Shown here: one piece after another, positions 55,868 through 64,000 of the stretch
Layout: each line of letters opens with the position of its first letter
Numbering within the stretch: the stretch's first letter is position 1
NCBI GenBank assembly: GCA_039519185.1
Contig: CM076851.1
Location: 97,585,531 to 97,649,530, forward strand
Reading direction: 5' to 3'
Length of the DNA stretch: 64,000 nt
Source of the DNA: Astragalus membranaceus
Taxonomy: Eukaryota; Streptophyta; Magnoliopsida; Fabales; Fabaceae
The notes under the pieces: generated by a model
Databases searched by the model: none
Told to the model about the DNA's origin: nothing
Seen by the model: only the letters and a program-made list of their open reading frames with translations
Translations under genes and position numbers: made by a program

Positions 55868-56949
55868 TGTAACACCCTAAATATTTAATTAATTTATTTA
55901 ATTAAGTATTTAGGAATTTAATTTAATTAATTGGATATAATTTAATTATTAGAAATTATATTAAAATGGTGTAGGTGGTATTAGGAGATGAAGGCGCCAA
56001 TTAGCTAGACTTGGGCTTAAGTGAAAAGCCCAAGCCCATGACCCAAGTGATATGCGAATACACAAGGTCTTGTGAGTTAGGGTTTTGTGTTGGCTTTTGC
56101 GAAATTGAGAGAGAAGAATAGAGAGAGGAGAGCGCCGTAGAAAGAAAGGAGAAGAGAGAAGAGAGTCGCGTGGAGAGGAGGGAAATAAGGAAGGACGCCG
56201 CGAGCTCAAGAGGAAGAAGGACGTGATCGTGTTGCTGTGGTTTTGTTCGTGACTGTCTCTAGGGCTTCTACACTTCGAATTCGAGGTAAGGAGAGTTCTA
56301 TCAATTTATATAATAGGCCGTATGATAGGTTTTAGGTAGTGATAGCCTAGATATATCCATGATCATGAATATGTATGTGAATTCATGTTTTTGTTGATGA
56401 TGTATGCGTGATGTTCATGATTTGTGGTTAAAAATCCATTTTTGATGTGTGTTGCTGGATTTTGTGCTGAATTGTGCTTGCTGTTGTGCTGAATTGTGCT
56501 TGCTGGGCGCCAGGCGCAAAGGGCGCCGTGTCCGTGTTGTGTGTGTTGCGTGTTGCGAGCGCTGGGAGCTAGGCGCCAGGCGCTGGGCGCCAAGGGCGCC
56601 AAGGCGTGCGGTGTGTGTGTGTGTGTGCGTTGCGTTGTGTTGGGCGCTGGGCACCAAGGGCGCCAGTGTTGTGTGTGCGTTGCATTGTGCTGGGCGCTGG
56701 GCGCCAAGGGCGCCAGTGTTGCGTGTGTGTTGTGTTGCTGGGCGCTGGGCGCCAGGTGCCAGGCGCTGGGCGCCAAGGGCGCCATTTTTCAGGATGTTCC
56801 CAAATTTTTATGAAAACTGTTTTCGCTATATCTTTTGACTCGGACATCCGTTTTAAACGTTTCAAAAAGTGTTGGGAAGCTTTTTCGGATGCCTATCTGT
56901 GTGTTACATTTTTAGAAATAAAAACTTATTATTTCTGAAGGTTGCTGGG
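55868..56949 (+). mobile_element. LTR piece of a Gypsy element, interrupted at its right
   Basis: It begins TGTAACACCCTAAATATTTA, inside the zinc-knuckle region of the split element. Its opening resembles the LTR start of the 56950-64000 family in the opposite orientation, including a TTAATTAATTTATTTAATTAAG stretch and GGCGCC palindromes (56505-56785). It is cut at 56949, after CTGGG, by another element. Its remainder should lie beyond the window. Confidence 0.75.
56505..56785. repeat. GGCGCC palindrome/minisatellite block
   Basis: Repeats of GGGCGCTGGGCGCCAAGGGCGCC separated by TGTTGTGTGTG spacers. GC-rich in an AT-rich region, and the cause of several spurious Ala/Arg-rich frames. Confidence 0.9.
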
Positions 56950-59504
56950 TGTAACACCCCTTTTCTAATAACTTAGCTTTTAAATAAAATCAGAGTCTCT
57001 CTTTTTTTTTTTTTTTTTGAAAACATTTCAAGCGAGTGCTACATTTACTCCATAAAAATCAAGATACATAACACCGTAAGGAAGGTTCAGTTCGCATCAC
57101 TAAAACCAATCACCACCAGCAGCGGAATAATAAAGAGTTCAAAAATTAAAACCAATACATCACCAACAAAGTCTAGCAGTTTTAAGAAAATAAAGCATAA
57201 ACCTAAGACACCCCCCCTGGTGCTACGTATCAGAGCGTGACACTTCCTACCAGACGAAGGCATACAGGAAACCTTCACTCATCATTACCTGCACGTTGCC
57301 GACATAAGAAGCAACATAAAGGCAGTAGGGTGAGTCTCTTTTCATAATTAATAACATATGGAAATTAAGCAATGCATAGGAAAAAGGAAATCAGGCTCAC
57401 CAATTCACAACAATGGAACAATCACATCAATATTGTATTTCCAAACAGCACCACACAATATATGATTTATGCATGTAATGCAACCCAAACTCCACGGGTA
57501 CATGCATGTCGGATCCGTCACCAAATACAAATAGGCCGTAGCCTCTGCTCACCAAATTACAAATTAGGCCGTAGCCTCTGCTCACCAATAATGCACATGC
57601 TTCATGCGGTGTTATGGAGAATGCATCACAACACACCACAAATCAGTCAATTTCACATTTTAAATTCTAGTCTCACCATAGTGCATTAATTAACTCACCA
57701 AATTAAAATTAGGCCGAAGCCTCTGCTCACCAATCTCACCTCGTCATCACTCACCAAGTCAGCTCACCACTCACACCAACACCCATTCAAATAGACCAAC
57801 TTAGGACATTGACAAGACATAGGGAAAGTGGGTAAAAATAGCCATTTGGACACTTGAACACCATCAGCCAGAAACACCAGTAAAAATAAATTATTTTTGC
57901 ATAAAATTGAGACTATTGGATAGGCACTGAAATTAGCTTCAAAACGCATTTTGAACCGTTGAATTTGGATAACCGAGTCAAAAGTTACGTTAAAAACAAT
58001 TTTAGGAAAAATGTTAGACATCCTGGAAACTGGCGCATGGGCGCTGGGCGCCCAGGGGCAACACAGCGCTTGGCGCATGGGCGCTTGGCGCCCAGGAGAG
58101 GCAACACGCACAGGCGCATGGGCGCTGGCGCCCAGGAACAACACGCGCAACAGCGCACAGGCGCTAGGCGCCCAGGAGGCAACACGCGCACATAGGCGCT
58201 GGGCGCCCAGGAAGGCAACAAGCGCATAGGCGCGCCCAGGGAACATCAGCAACATGGCGCCCAAGCACTAGGCGCCTAAGACCAACATGCTACAAAATTT
58301 ATTTTTCTTTGAAATTAATTTTACACGAGCCAAATGCTCAGAACATGAAAACCCAATAATATTTTCATCAAAAATTGAACATCATTTTTGGCGCCCATGC
58401 ACTAGGCACCTAGTGAAAACACACAACTCAACTCCTTTGTTGCCCAAAATCAGTTTTCATGAGCCATTTTACCTGAGTATAAAAACCTGAAAACAATTTT
58501 CGCAAAACTATCACCCGGACTTTGGGGCCCTTGGCGCCCATGACACAAGCAACATGTGCCAAAACTGGCAGCACAGGAATACAGAATGGCAACACAGGCA
58601 ACAGGCACAGCAACACAGATTGGCAACACAGGCAACAGACACAGCAACACAGAATTTGGAAAACTGGCGCAGCACACTGCTGGGCGCCTGGCGCCCATGA
58701 CTAGGCGCAGAACCAAAAAAACAGCAACAATGCATATGGCGCCCAAGGCGCCTAGGAGCTTCAAAATTCAGAATTCTTCAATTTTAAACACCAAATTAAA
58801 TTCACCAAACACCCAATCATATATGTATAATTCAATCATCATCATGATCCTCAATTTTCACCAAGTAAACATCAACAAATCATATTCTCAAACATGTGTC
58901 ATGCGAATCACTTAGCAACAATTCAATTCACCAATTATACGAATTCAACATGAGCAATTCCTAATCAAGTATCACAACACTATAATTAAATCATCAAAAC
59001 AACAATTCGTTCATGGAAAATTATTCTAGAACCCTAACCCTAAGCATCACTAATTCGCATATCTATTAAGAACAAAAAGAGGACCCCCTAACCTTATGGA
59101 AAATCGAATTGCTAGCCAAGCTCCAAGGGAAGAATGCAAGCCACCAATGAGCCTCCTCCTCTTCTCTATGTGCTTCGCCTTCTCCTCTTCTTCTCTCCTT
59201 CTCTTCGCAACTTTCTCTTCTCACTCTCTCTACGTTACTTTCTTTTCTTTTTTTTTTTTCCCACTTGAGTCAAAATGAAACTAGCTTCTAGGACCCCTTG
59301 AGAGTCGAATTACTTGACTAAGCAATGGGCCACGGGCCTAATTGTGGATCACGGGCCCTTGCTCGCACCACCTAAATAGTGACACCATCTCCTAATAAAA
59401 TAAAATAAAATAATTAACTTGAATTATTTAATTAAATTAAATAAATATTGTAAGCCTTAAATAACTTAATTAAATAAATAATTAAATTATTTTGGGGCGT
59501 TACA
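56950..59504 (-). repeat. 3' LTR of the intact Gypsy element
   Basis: 2555 bp. It contains three copies of AGGCCGTAGCCTCTGCTCACCAA or near relatives (about 57534-57735). It also has two GC-rich blocks of GGCGCC(C) palindromes (58025-58275 and 58540-58760). Confidence 0.92.
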
Positions 59505-59518
59505 ACTCTCCCCCACTT
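59505..59518 (-). other. Polypurine tract
   Basis: The complement reads AAGTGGGGGAGAGT directly before the 3' LTR, the standard chromovirus PPT. It abuts the stop codon of gag-pol. Confidence 0.85.
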
Positions 59519-62500
59519 AGAATATTTCGTCCTCGAAATTACCTGAATCAAACAACTCCGGATATGCTTCCCGCATCTTGCTCTCCAACTCCCAAGTCAT
59601 ACTCTCGCCAGCAGCTCCTAACCAAACCACTTTCACCAAAAGAATTTCTTTCCCTCTCAGAGTCTTCACTTCTCTATCTTCAATCCGCACAGGCATAGTC
59701 TCCACGGTGAGATTATCCCGCACCTCTACTTCATCCATCTGAATCACATGGGACGGGTCCGGAACATACTTTCGAAGTTGTGACACGTGAAACACGTCAT
59801 GCAAGTTCGAAAGATTAGGTGGCAAAGCCACCCTATAGGCAACACTTCCCACCCTCTCCGTAATCTGATACGGACCAATGAAACGGGGAGTTAACTTCTT
59901 AGATTTCAAGGCACGCCCAACACCAGTCACCGGAGTGACTCTCAGAAACACATGATCACCGGCCTGAAACTCTAAATCCTTCCTTCTCTTATCATGATAG
60001 CTCTTTTGTCGACTCTGCGACGCTTTCATCTTCTCATGGATTAATTTTACCTTCTCAGTTGTTTCTCGCACAATCTCAGGCCCCAACACTGCACTCTCCC
60101 CAGATTCATACCAACACAACGGAGTCCTACATCTCCGACCATACAACGCCTCGAACGGTGCCATACCGATACTAGAATGAAAACTGTTGTTATAGGTGAA
60201 CTCTATCAACGAAAGATGAGAATCCCATGAACCTCCCTGCTCAAGAACACATGCTCTCAACAAGTCCTCTAACGACTGAATAGTCCTCTCCGTCTGACCA
60301 TCTGTCTGCGGATGATAAGCGGAGCTCAACCTCAACTTAGAACCCAAAGCTTCCTGCAAACTTTTCCAAAATTCAGATGTGAATCTTGGATCTCTATCAG
60401 ACACAATACTAAGCGGAACGCCATGCAACTTCACAATAGTCTTGATATAGATTTCTGCCAACTTTGGAACTGGATATGTCATATTAATTGGTAAGAAATG
60501 AGCAGACTTAGACAACCTGTCCACAACCACCCATATAGCATCAAACCCTCTCACTGTATTTGGCAAACCAGTTACAAAATCCATGGAAATGCTATCCCAT
60601 TTCCATTCCGGAATCTCCAATGGTTGCATCAACCCCGCAGGCTTCTGATGCTCAATCTTAGACTTCTGACAAGTCAGACACGAATACACAAACTGCGCCA
60701 CATCCTTCTTCATACCAGGCCACCAGAACATTCTCTTCAAATCTTGGTACATTTTCGTAGCTCCTGGATGAATACTCAACTTGCTCCTATGGCTCTCCTC
60801 AAGAATCATTCTCTTCATCTCAACATCGTCAGGAATGCAGATCCTATCTCTGAATCTCAATACACCTTGGGAATCTAACTTGAATTCTCCATCCACATCT
60901 TGATCATTCACAACTAACAGGTCTACCAACTTTACATCTAACTTTTGGGCTTCTCGGACACTAACCAAAAATTCATTGCCGATCTTCAACATCCCCAATC
61001 TGACACTCTGCGGTGTCACTTCACAAACCAGACTCATGTCCCGAAACTGCTCAATCAATTCTAACTCTTTCACCATCATAGCCGACATATGCAAACTCTT
61101 CCGACTTAAAGCATCAGCCACGACATTAGCTTTGCCGGGGTGATAGTTCAAGCCGAAATCATAATCCTTCAGCAATTCTAACCAACGTCTCTGTCTCATA
61201 TTTAGCTCCTTCTGATCAAACAAGTATTTCAAACTCTTATGGTCGCTAAACACTTCAAATCTGGTACCATACAGATAGTGCCTCCAAATTTTCAGCACAA
61301 ACACAATCGCAGCCAGCTCTAAATCATGAGTAGGGTAGTTCTTCTCATGGGTCCTCAACTGTCTGGACGCATAAGCTACTACCTTACCCTCTTGCATCAA
61401 TACACCTCCCAAACCCATCTTGGAAGCATCGCAATATACTACAAACGGTCGATCAGGAACAGGCAAAGTCAAAACGGGCGACGTAGTCAACCTCTTCTTC
61501 AACTCAGTGAAGCTCTCCTCACAGCGGGCATCCCACACAAAAGCTTTTCCCTTACATGTCAATTGAGTCAAAGGAAGTGCCAACCTCGAGAAACCTTCAA
61601 TAAATCTCCTGTAATAACCAGCTAATCCCAAGAAGCTTCTAATCTCTGTAACTGACTTCGGGCTCTCCCATTGGGACACAGCATCAACCTTGGCTGGGTC
61701 CACAGCTATACCATTACCAGAGATAATATGACCAAGGAAACCTACTTCATTCAGCCAGAACTCACACTTAGACAATTTTGCATACAATTTCTTTTCTTTC
61801 AACACTTCTAGCACTAACCTCAAATGATCTGCGTGCTCCTCGTCTGTCTTAGAGTACACCAGAATGTCGTCAATAAACACAACTACGAACCGATCCAAGT
61901 AACTATGGAAGGTACGATTCATGTACTCCATAAACACACCCGGCGCATTGGTAACACCAAACGGCATAACAGAATACTCATAGTGCCCATATCTCGTTCT
62001 GAAAGCGGTTTTCTGAATGTCTTCATCCTTTACCTTGATCTGGTGATAACCCGACTTCAAATCGATTTTACTAAACACCTTGGCACCTACCAACTGGTCC
62101 ATCAGATCGTCAATTCTGGGACGCGGATACCGGTTCTTTATTGTCACTTTGTTCAATTGCCTATAATCGACACAAAGTCTCATACTCCCGTCCTTCTTTT
62201 TCACTAACAATACCGGAGCACCCCACGGTGACACACTTGGTCTTACAAATTTCTTCTCAAGCAGATCTTCTAATTGTTTTTTCAATTCAGACAACTCTGA
62301 AGCTGACATTCGGTACGGTGCCATAGACACAGGCCTAGTACCAGGTATAAGATCAATGGCAAACTCAACCTCTCTCTCTGGCGGGACACTTGGAATTTCA
62401 TCCGGAAACACTTCAGGAAACTCACACACTACTTGAACCCTGTCAATGATCGCCTGATTCTCAGCAGACAATGACGCCATCAAGGCAAACAGATGAACTC

Positions 62501-63878
62501 CTTCCCTCATTACCTTATGCAAATGACCGGCAGGCAACAACACCGATTCTTCCTCTTCGGGAGGAAGGAAACTCACAGATCTCCGGAAACAATTAATATG
62601 CACATGGTTAAATACTAACCAGTCCATACCAAGAATGACATCCAACCCTCCCAACGGCAAACAAATTAGATCAACAAGAAAGTCTCTGCCGAAGATTGAC
62701 AGAGGGCACTTAGCACACACAAGAGAGGTAGTTACTGAACCCTTAGCTGGAGTGTCAATAACCATCTCCCTCATCATAGAAGATAAAACAAGGTCCAATT
62801 TCTCAGCACACAAAGCAGCAATAAATGAATGCGTAGCACCAGTATCGATAATAGCAATCAAAGGAATACCATTAATAAAACATGTACCTCTAATCTCATT
62901 AGTATCCTCTGATCCTGCGAGAGCAAACACTTTTCCATGGGACTTCTCTTTCTTCGGCTTAGTACACTTAGTACTAATATGACCTGATTCCCCGCAATTG
63001 TAGCACACCACATCCCTTTTCTCACATTTCGCAGCCACATGACCCTCTTTACCGCACTTGAAACATTTATTATCTGAGCAGTCAAAACTCTTGTGACCCG
63101 GTTTTCCACACCTGTAGCACACAACCTTCGCAGGGGCATCTCCCCCACTTGTTTTCTTATTATCAGCATACCTCTGCTTACCTTTACCAGCTGGAACCTC
63201 ATATGGCTTACCCCGATTCTGAAATTTACCTCTCAGATCCCTCATGACCTTAGAATGAGCATTACTATCATCCTCATATATCCTGCAACTGTCGATCAAA
63301 TCAGCGAATACCCGAATCTTCTGGTACCCTACAGCTTTCTTGATATCAGCCCTCAGTCCATTCTCAAACTTAATACACTTTGAGAACTCAGAATCAGCAT
63401 CAGCATAATGGGGATAGAACTTAGCCAATTCAGTGAACTTGGCAGCATACTCTGTCACTGACATGCTTCCTTGCTTCAGCTCAAGGAATTCTATTTCTTT
63501 CTTACCTCTCACATCTTCAAGAAAATACTTCCGCAAGAACTCTCTACGGAAAACAGCCCAAGTTATCTCTTCATTAGCAGTTTCTAATCTCTGCCTCACC
63601 TCCATCCACCAATCATCAGCTTCCTCTGCCAGCGTATGGGTACCATACCTGACCTTCTGCGCATCATCACAATCCATGACCCGGAATATTCTTTCAATCT
63701 CTTTCAGCCATGCCAAAGCACCATCTGGATTATACTTGCCCTTAAAGACAGGTGGATTCTCTCTCGGGAACGTAGCCAAATTGCGCGTCCCATCATTAAC
63801 AGCACCGGGTATATTACCCATCGCCCCGGCTATAGCCTGCAAGGCAGCAGCAAGTGCAGCATCGTCCCGTCTGGCCAT
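59517..63878 (-). CDS. Gag-pol polyprotein, intact, 1453 codons
   Basis: A single frame holds every domain. Gag core is at about residues 45-200 (FKGKYNPDGALAWLKEIERI, FLRKYFLEDV). Three CCHC knuckles follow at about 253-306 (CYRCGKPGHKSFDC, CFKCGKEGHVAAKC, CYNCGESGHISTKC). The protease is at about 344 (DTGATHSF). RT is at about 540-720 with VVVFIDDILVYSK near 669, and RNase H starts at about 817 (YCDASKMGLGG). The integrase HHCC region is at about 1040-1080, followed by its DDE core (SMDFVTGLP, VSDRDPRFTSEFW). A chromodomain-like tail (LVKVVWLGAAGESMTWELE) is near 1405. It copies the element and inserts the cDNA into chromatin. The ATG at 63878 lies about 100 bases after the PBS. No stops or frameshifts are visible, in contrast with all other Gypsy copies here. 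Confidence 0.95.
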   Translation of the reverse strand: MARRDDAALAAALQAIAGAMGNIPGAVNDGTRNLATFPRENPPVFKGKYNPDGALAWLKEIERIFRVMDCDDAQKVRYGTHTLAEEADDWWMEVRQRLETANEEITWAVFRREFLRKYFLEDVRGKKEIEFLELKQGSMSVTEYAAKFTELAKFYPHYADADSEFSKCIKFENGLRADIKKAVGYQKIRVFADLIDSCRIYEDDSNAHSKVMRDLRGKFQNRGKPYEVPAGKGKQRYADNKKTSGGDAPAKVVCYRCGKPGHKSFDCSDNKCFKCGKEGHVAAKCEKRDVVCYNCGESGHISTKCTKPKKEKSHGKVFALAGSEDTNEIRGTCFINGIPLIAIIDTGATHSFIAALCAEKLDLVLSSMMREMVIDTPAKGSVTTSLVCAKCPLSIFGRDFLVDLICLPLGGLDVILGMDWLVFNHVHINCFRRSVSFLPPEEEESVLLPAGHLHKVMREGVHLFALMASLSAENQAIIDRVQVVCEFPEVFPDEIPSVPPEREVEFAIDLIPGTRPVSMAPYRMSASELSELKKQLEDLLEKKFVRPSVSPWGAPVLLVKKKDGSMRLCVDYRQLNKVTIKNRYPRPRIDDLMDQLVGAKVFSKIDLKSGYHQIKVKDEDIQKTAFRTRYGHYEYSVMPFGVTNAPGVFMEYMNRTFHSYLDRFVVVFIDDILVYSKTDEEHADHLRLVLEVLKEKKLYAKLSKCEFWLNEVGFLGHIISGNGIAVDPAKVDAVSQWESPKSVTEIRSFLGLAGYYRRFIEGFSRLALPLTQLTCKGKAFVWDARCEESFTELKKRLTTSPVLTLPVPDRPFVVYCDASKMGLGGVLMQEGKVVAYASRQLRTHEKNYPTHDLELAAIVFVLKIWRHYLYGTRFEVFSDHKSLKYLFDQKELNMRQRRWLELLKDYDFGLNYHPGKANVVADALSRKSLHMSAMMVKELELIEQFRDMSLVCEVTPQSVRLGMLKIGNEFLVSVREAQKLDVKLVDLLVVNDQDVDGEFKLDSQGVLRFRDRICIPDDVEMKRMILEESHRSKLSIHPGATKMYQDLKRMFWWPGMKKDVAQFVYSCLTCQKSKIEHQKPAGLMQPLEIPEWKWDSISMDFVTGLPNTVRGFDAIWVVVDRLSKSAHFLPINMTYPVPKLAEIYIKTIVKLHGVPLSIVSDRDPRFTSEFWKSLQEALGSKLRLSSAYHPQTDGQTERTIQSLEDLLRACVLEQGGSWDSHLSLIEFTYNNSFHSSIGMAPFEALYGRRCRTPLCWYESGESAVLGPEIVRETTEKVKLIHEKMKASQSRQKSYHDKRRKDLEFQAGDHVFLRVTPVTGVGRALKSKKLTPRFIGPYQITERVGSVAYRVALPPNLSNLHDVFHVSQLRKYVPDPSHVIQMDEVEVRDNLTVETMPVRIEDREVKTLRGKEILLVKVVWLGAAGESMTWELESKMREAYPELFDSGNFEDEIF

Positions 63879-63973
63879 TTTAGCACTGCAACAGAAAACA
63901 GAATTCAGAAACGAGTAACAAACTCAATGTTACTCAACACGACGACTCGACTACCGGCCGGACAGACCGAACT

Positions 63974-63985
63974 GCTTTGATACCA
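63974..63985 (-). other. Primer binding site (iMet-like)
   Basis: The complement reads TGGTATCAAAGC, four bases inside the 5' LTR end (GGGGTGTTACA, 63990-64000). One base differs from the common TGGTATCAGAGC. Confidence 0.9.
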
Positions 63986-64000
63986 CTAATGTAACACCCC

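Larger units (their letters stand above)
56950..64000 (-). mobile_element. Ty3/Gypsy chromovirus (Tekay/Del-like) with intact gag-pol; 5' LTR leaves the window
   Basis: The 3' LTR is at 56950-59504 (complement of TGTAACGCCCC...GGGGTGTTACA). The purine tract, gag-pol, PBS and the last 11 bases of the 5' LTR (63990-64000) follow in minus orientation. The left target duplication would be CTGGG (56945-56949); the other copy is outside. With a full-length open reading frame this is the best candidate for an active retrotransposon here. Confidence 0.95.

Noticed and set aside
56363..58264. Ala/Arg/Trp-rich frames on both strands
   Set aside because: Low-complexity translation of GGCGCC palindrome repeats inside LTRs.
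1..64000. tRNA, rRNA or snoRNA genes
   Set aside because: No cloverleaf or conserved rRNA segment was noticed on either strand; only tRNA-complementary PBS sites of retrotransposons were found.

Overview
This is a transposon-dense stretch of a plant nuclear genome. The evidence is plant-type Ty3/Gypsy chromoviruses (Tekay/Del-like), a plant L1-type LINE, CACTA and Mutator-like DNA transposons, and one plant F-box gene with a TATA box. A eudicot, possibly a legume, is my impression from the LTR and polyprotein style; this is inference. Only one ordinary host gene is visible: the intronless F-box gene at 22378-23577. Almost everything else is mobile DNA nested in mobile DNA.

Region by region. 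About 384-18683 (minus strand) is one decayed LINE. Its reverse transcriptase lacks motif A, and its catalytic FADD reads FADG. An internal 970-bp piece running from endonuclease to RT start is repeated exactly nine times in tandem (2332-11061). A CACTA element (12635-18538, TSD AAT) sits inside its first ORF. That CACTA keeps a truncated TNP2 and a second gene that ends in a Ulp1-like (C48) cysteine protease domain. 19587-20666 is a solo LTR with perfect TSD CCCGA. After the F-box gene, 24002-38344 is a 14.3-kb Mutator-like element with a 9-bp TSD (AATTAAAAA) and terminal inverted repeats of about 1.3 kb. It holds an intact FAR1-type transposase on the plus strand, a multi-exon Ulp1-like protease gene on the minus strand, two further unidentified genes, and opposed arrays of a 188/189-bp repeat. 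A hAT-like element (38443-39432) follows.

39895-64000 is a pile of Gypsy elements. A degraded pol fragment (39895-41819) is interrupted by an Athila/Ogre-type LTR with its PBS. A second degraded element lies in two pieces (44310-44858 and 54254-55867), split by a complete 9385-bp element with two 2412-bp LTRs and TSD ATACA (44864-54248). Its other side is broken by an LTR piece (55868-56949), which is in turn split by a minus-strand element. That last element (56950 to beyond the window end) has an open 1453-codon gag-pol.

The notable biology is that two unrelated DNA transposons in one 26-kb span each carry a Ulp1-type protease domain beside a transposase gene. In the MULE the two genes converge from promoter-like TIRs, the layout known from MuDR. 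The nine-fold 970-bp array within a LINE and the inverted 188/189-bp arrays inside the MULE (a potential hairpin-RNA source) are the other structures that standard annotation would miss.
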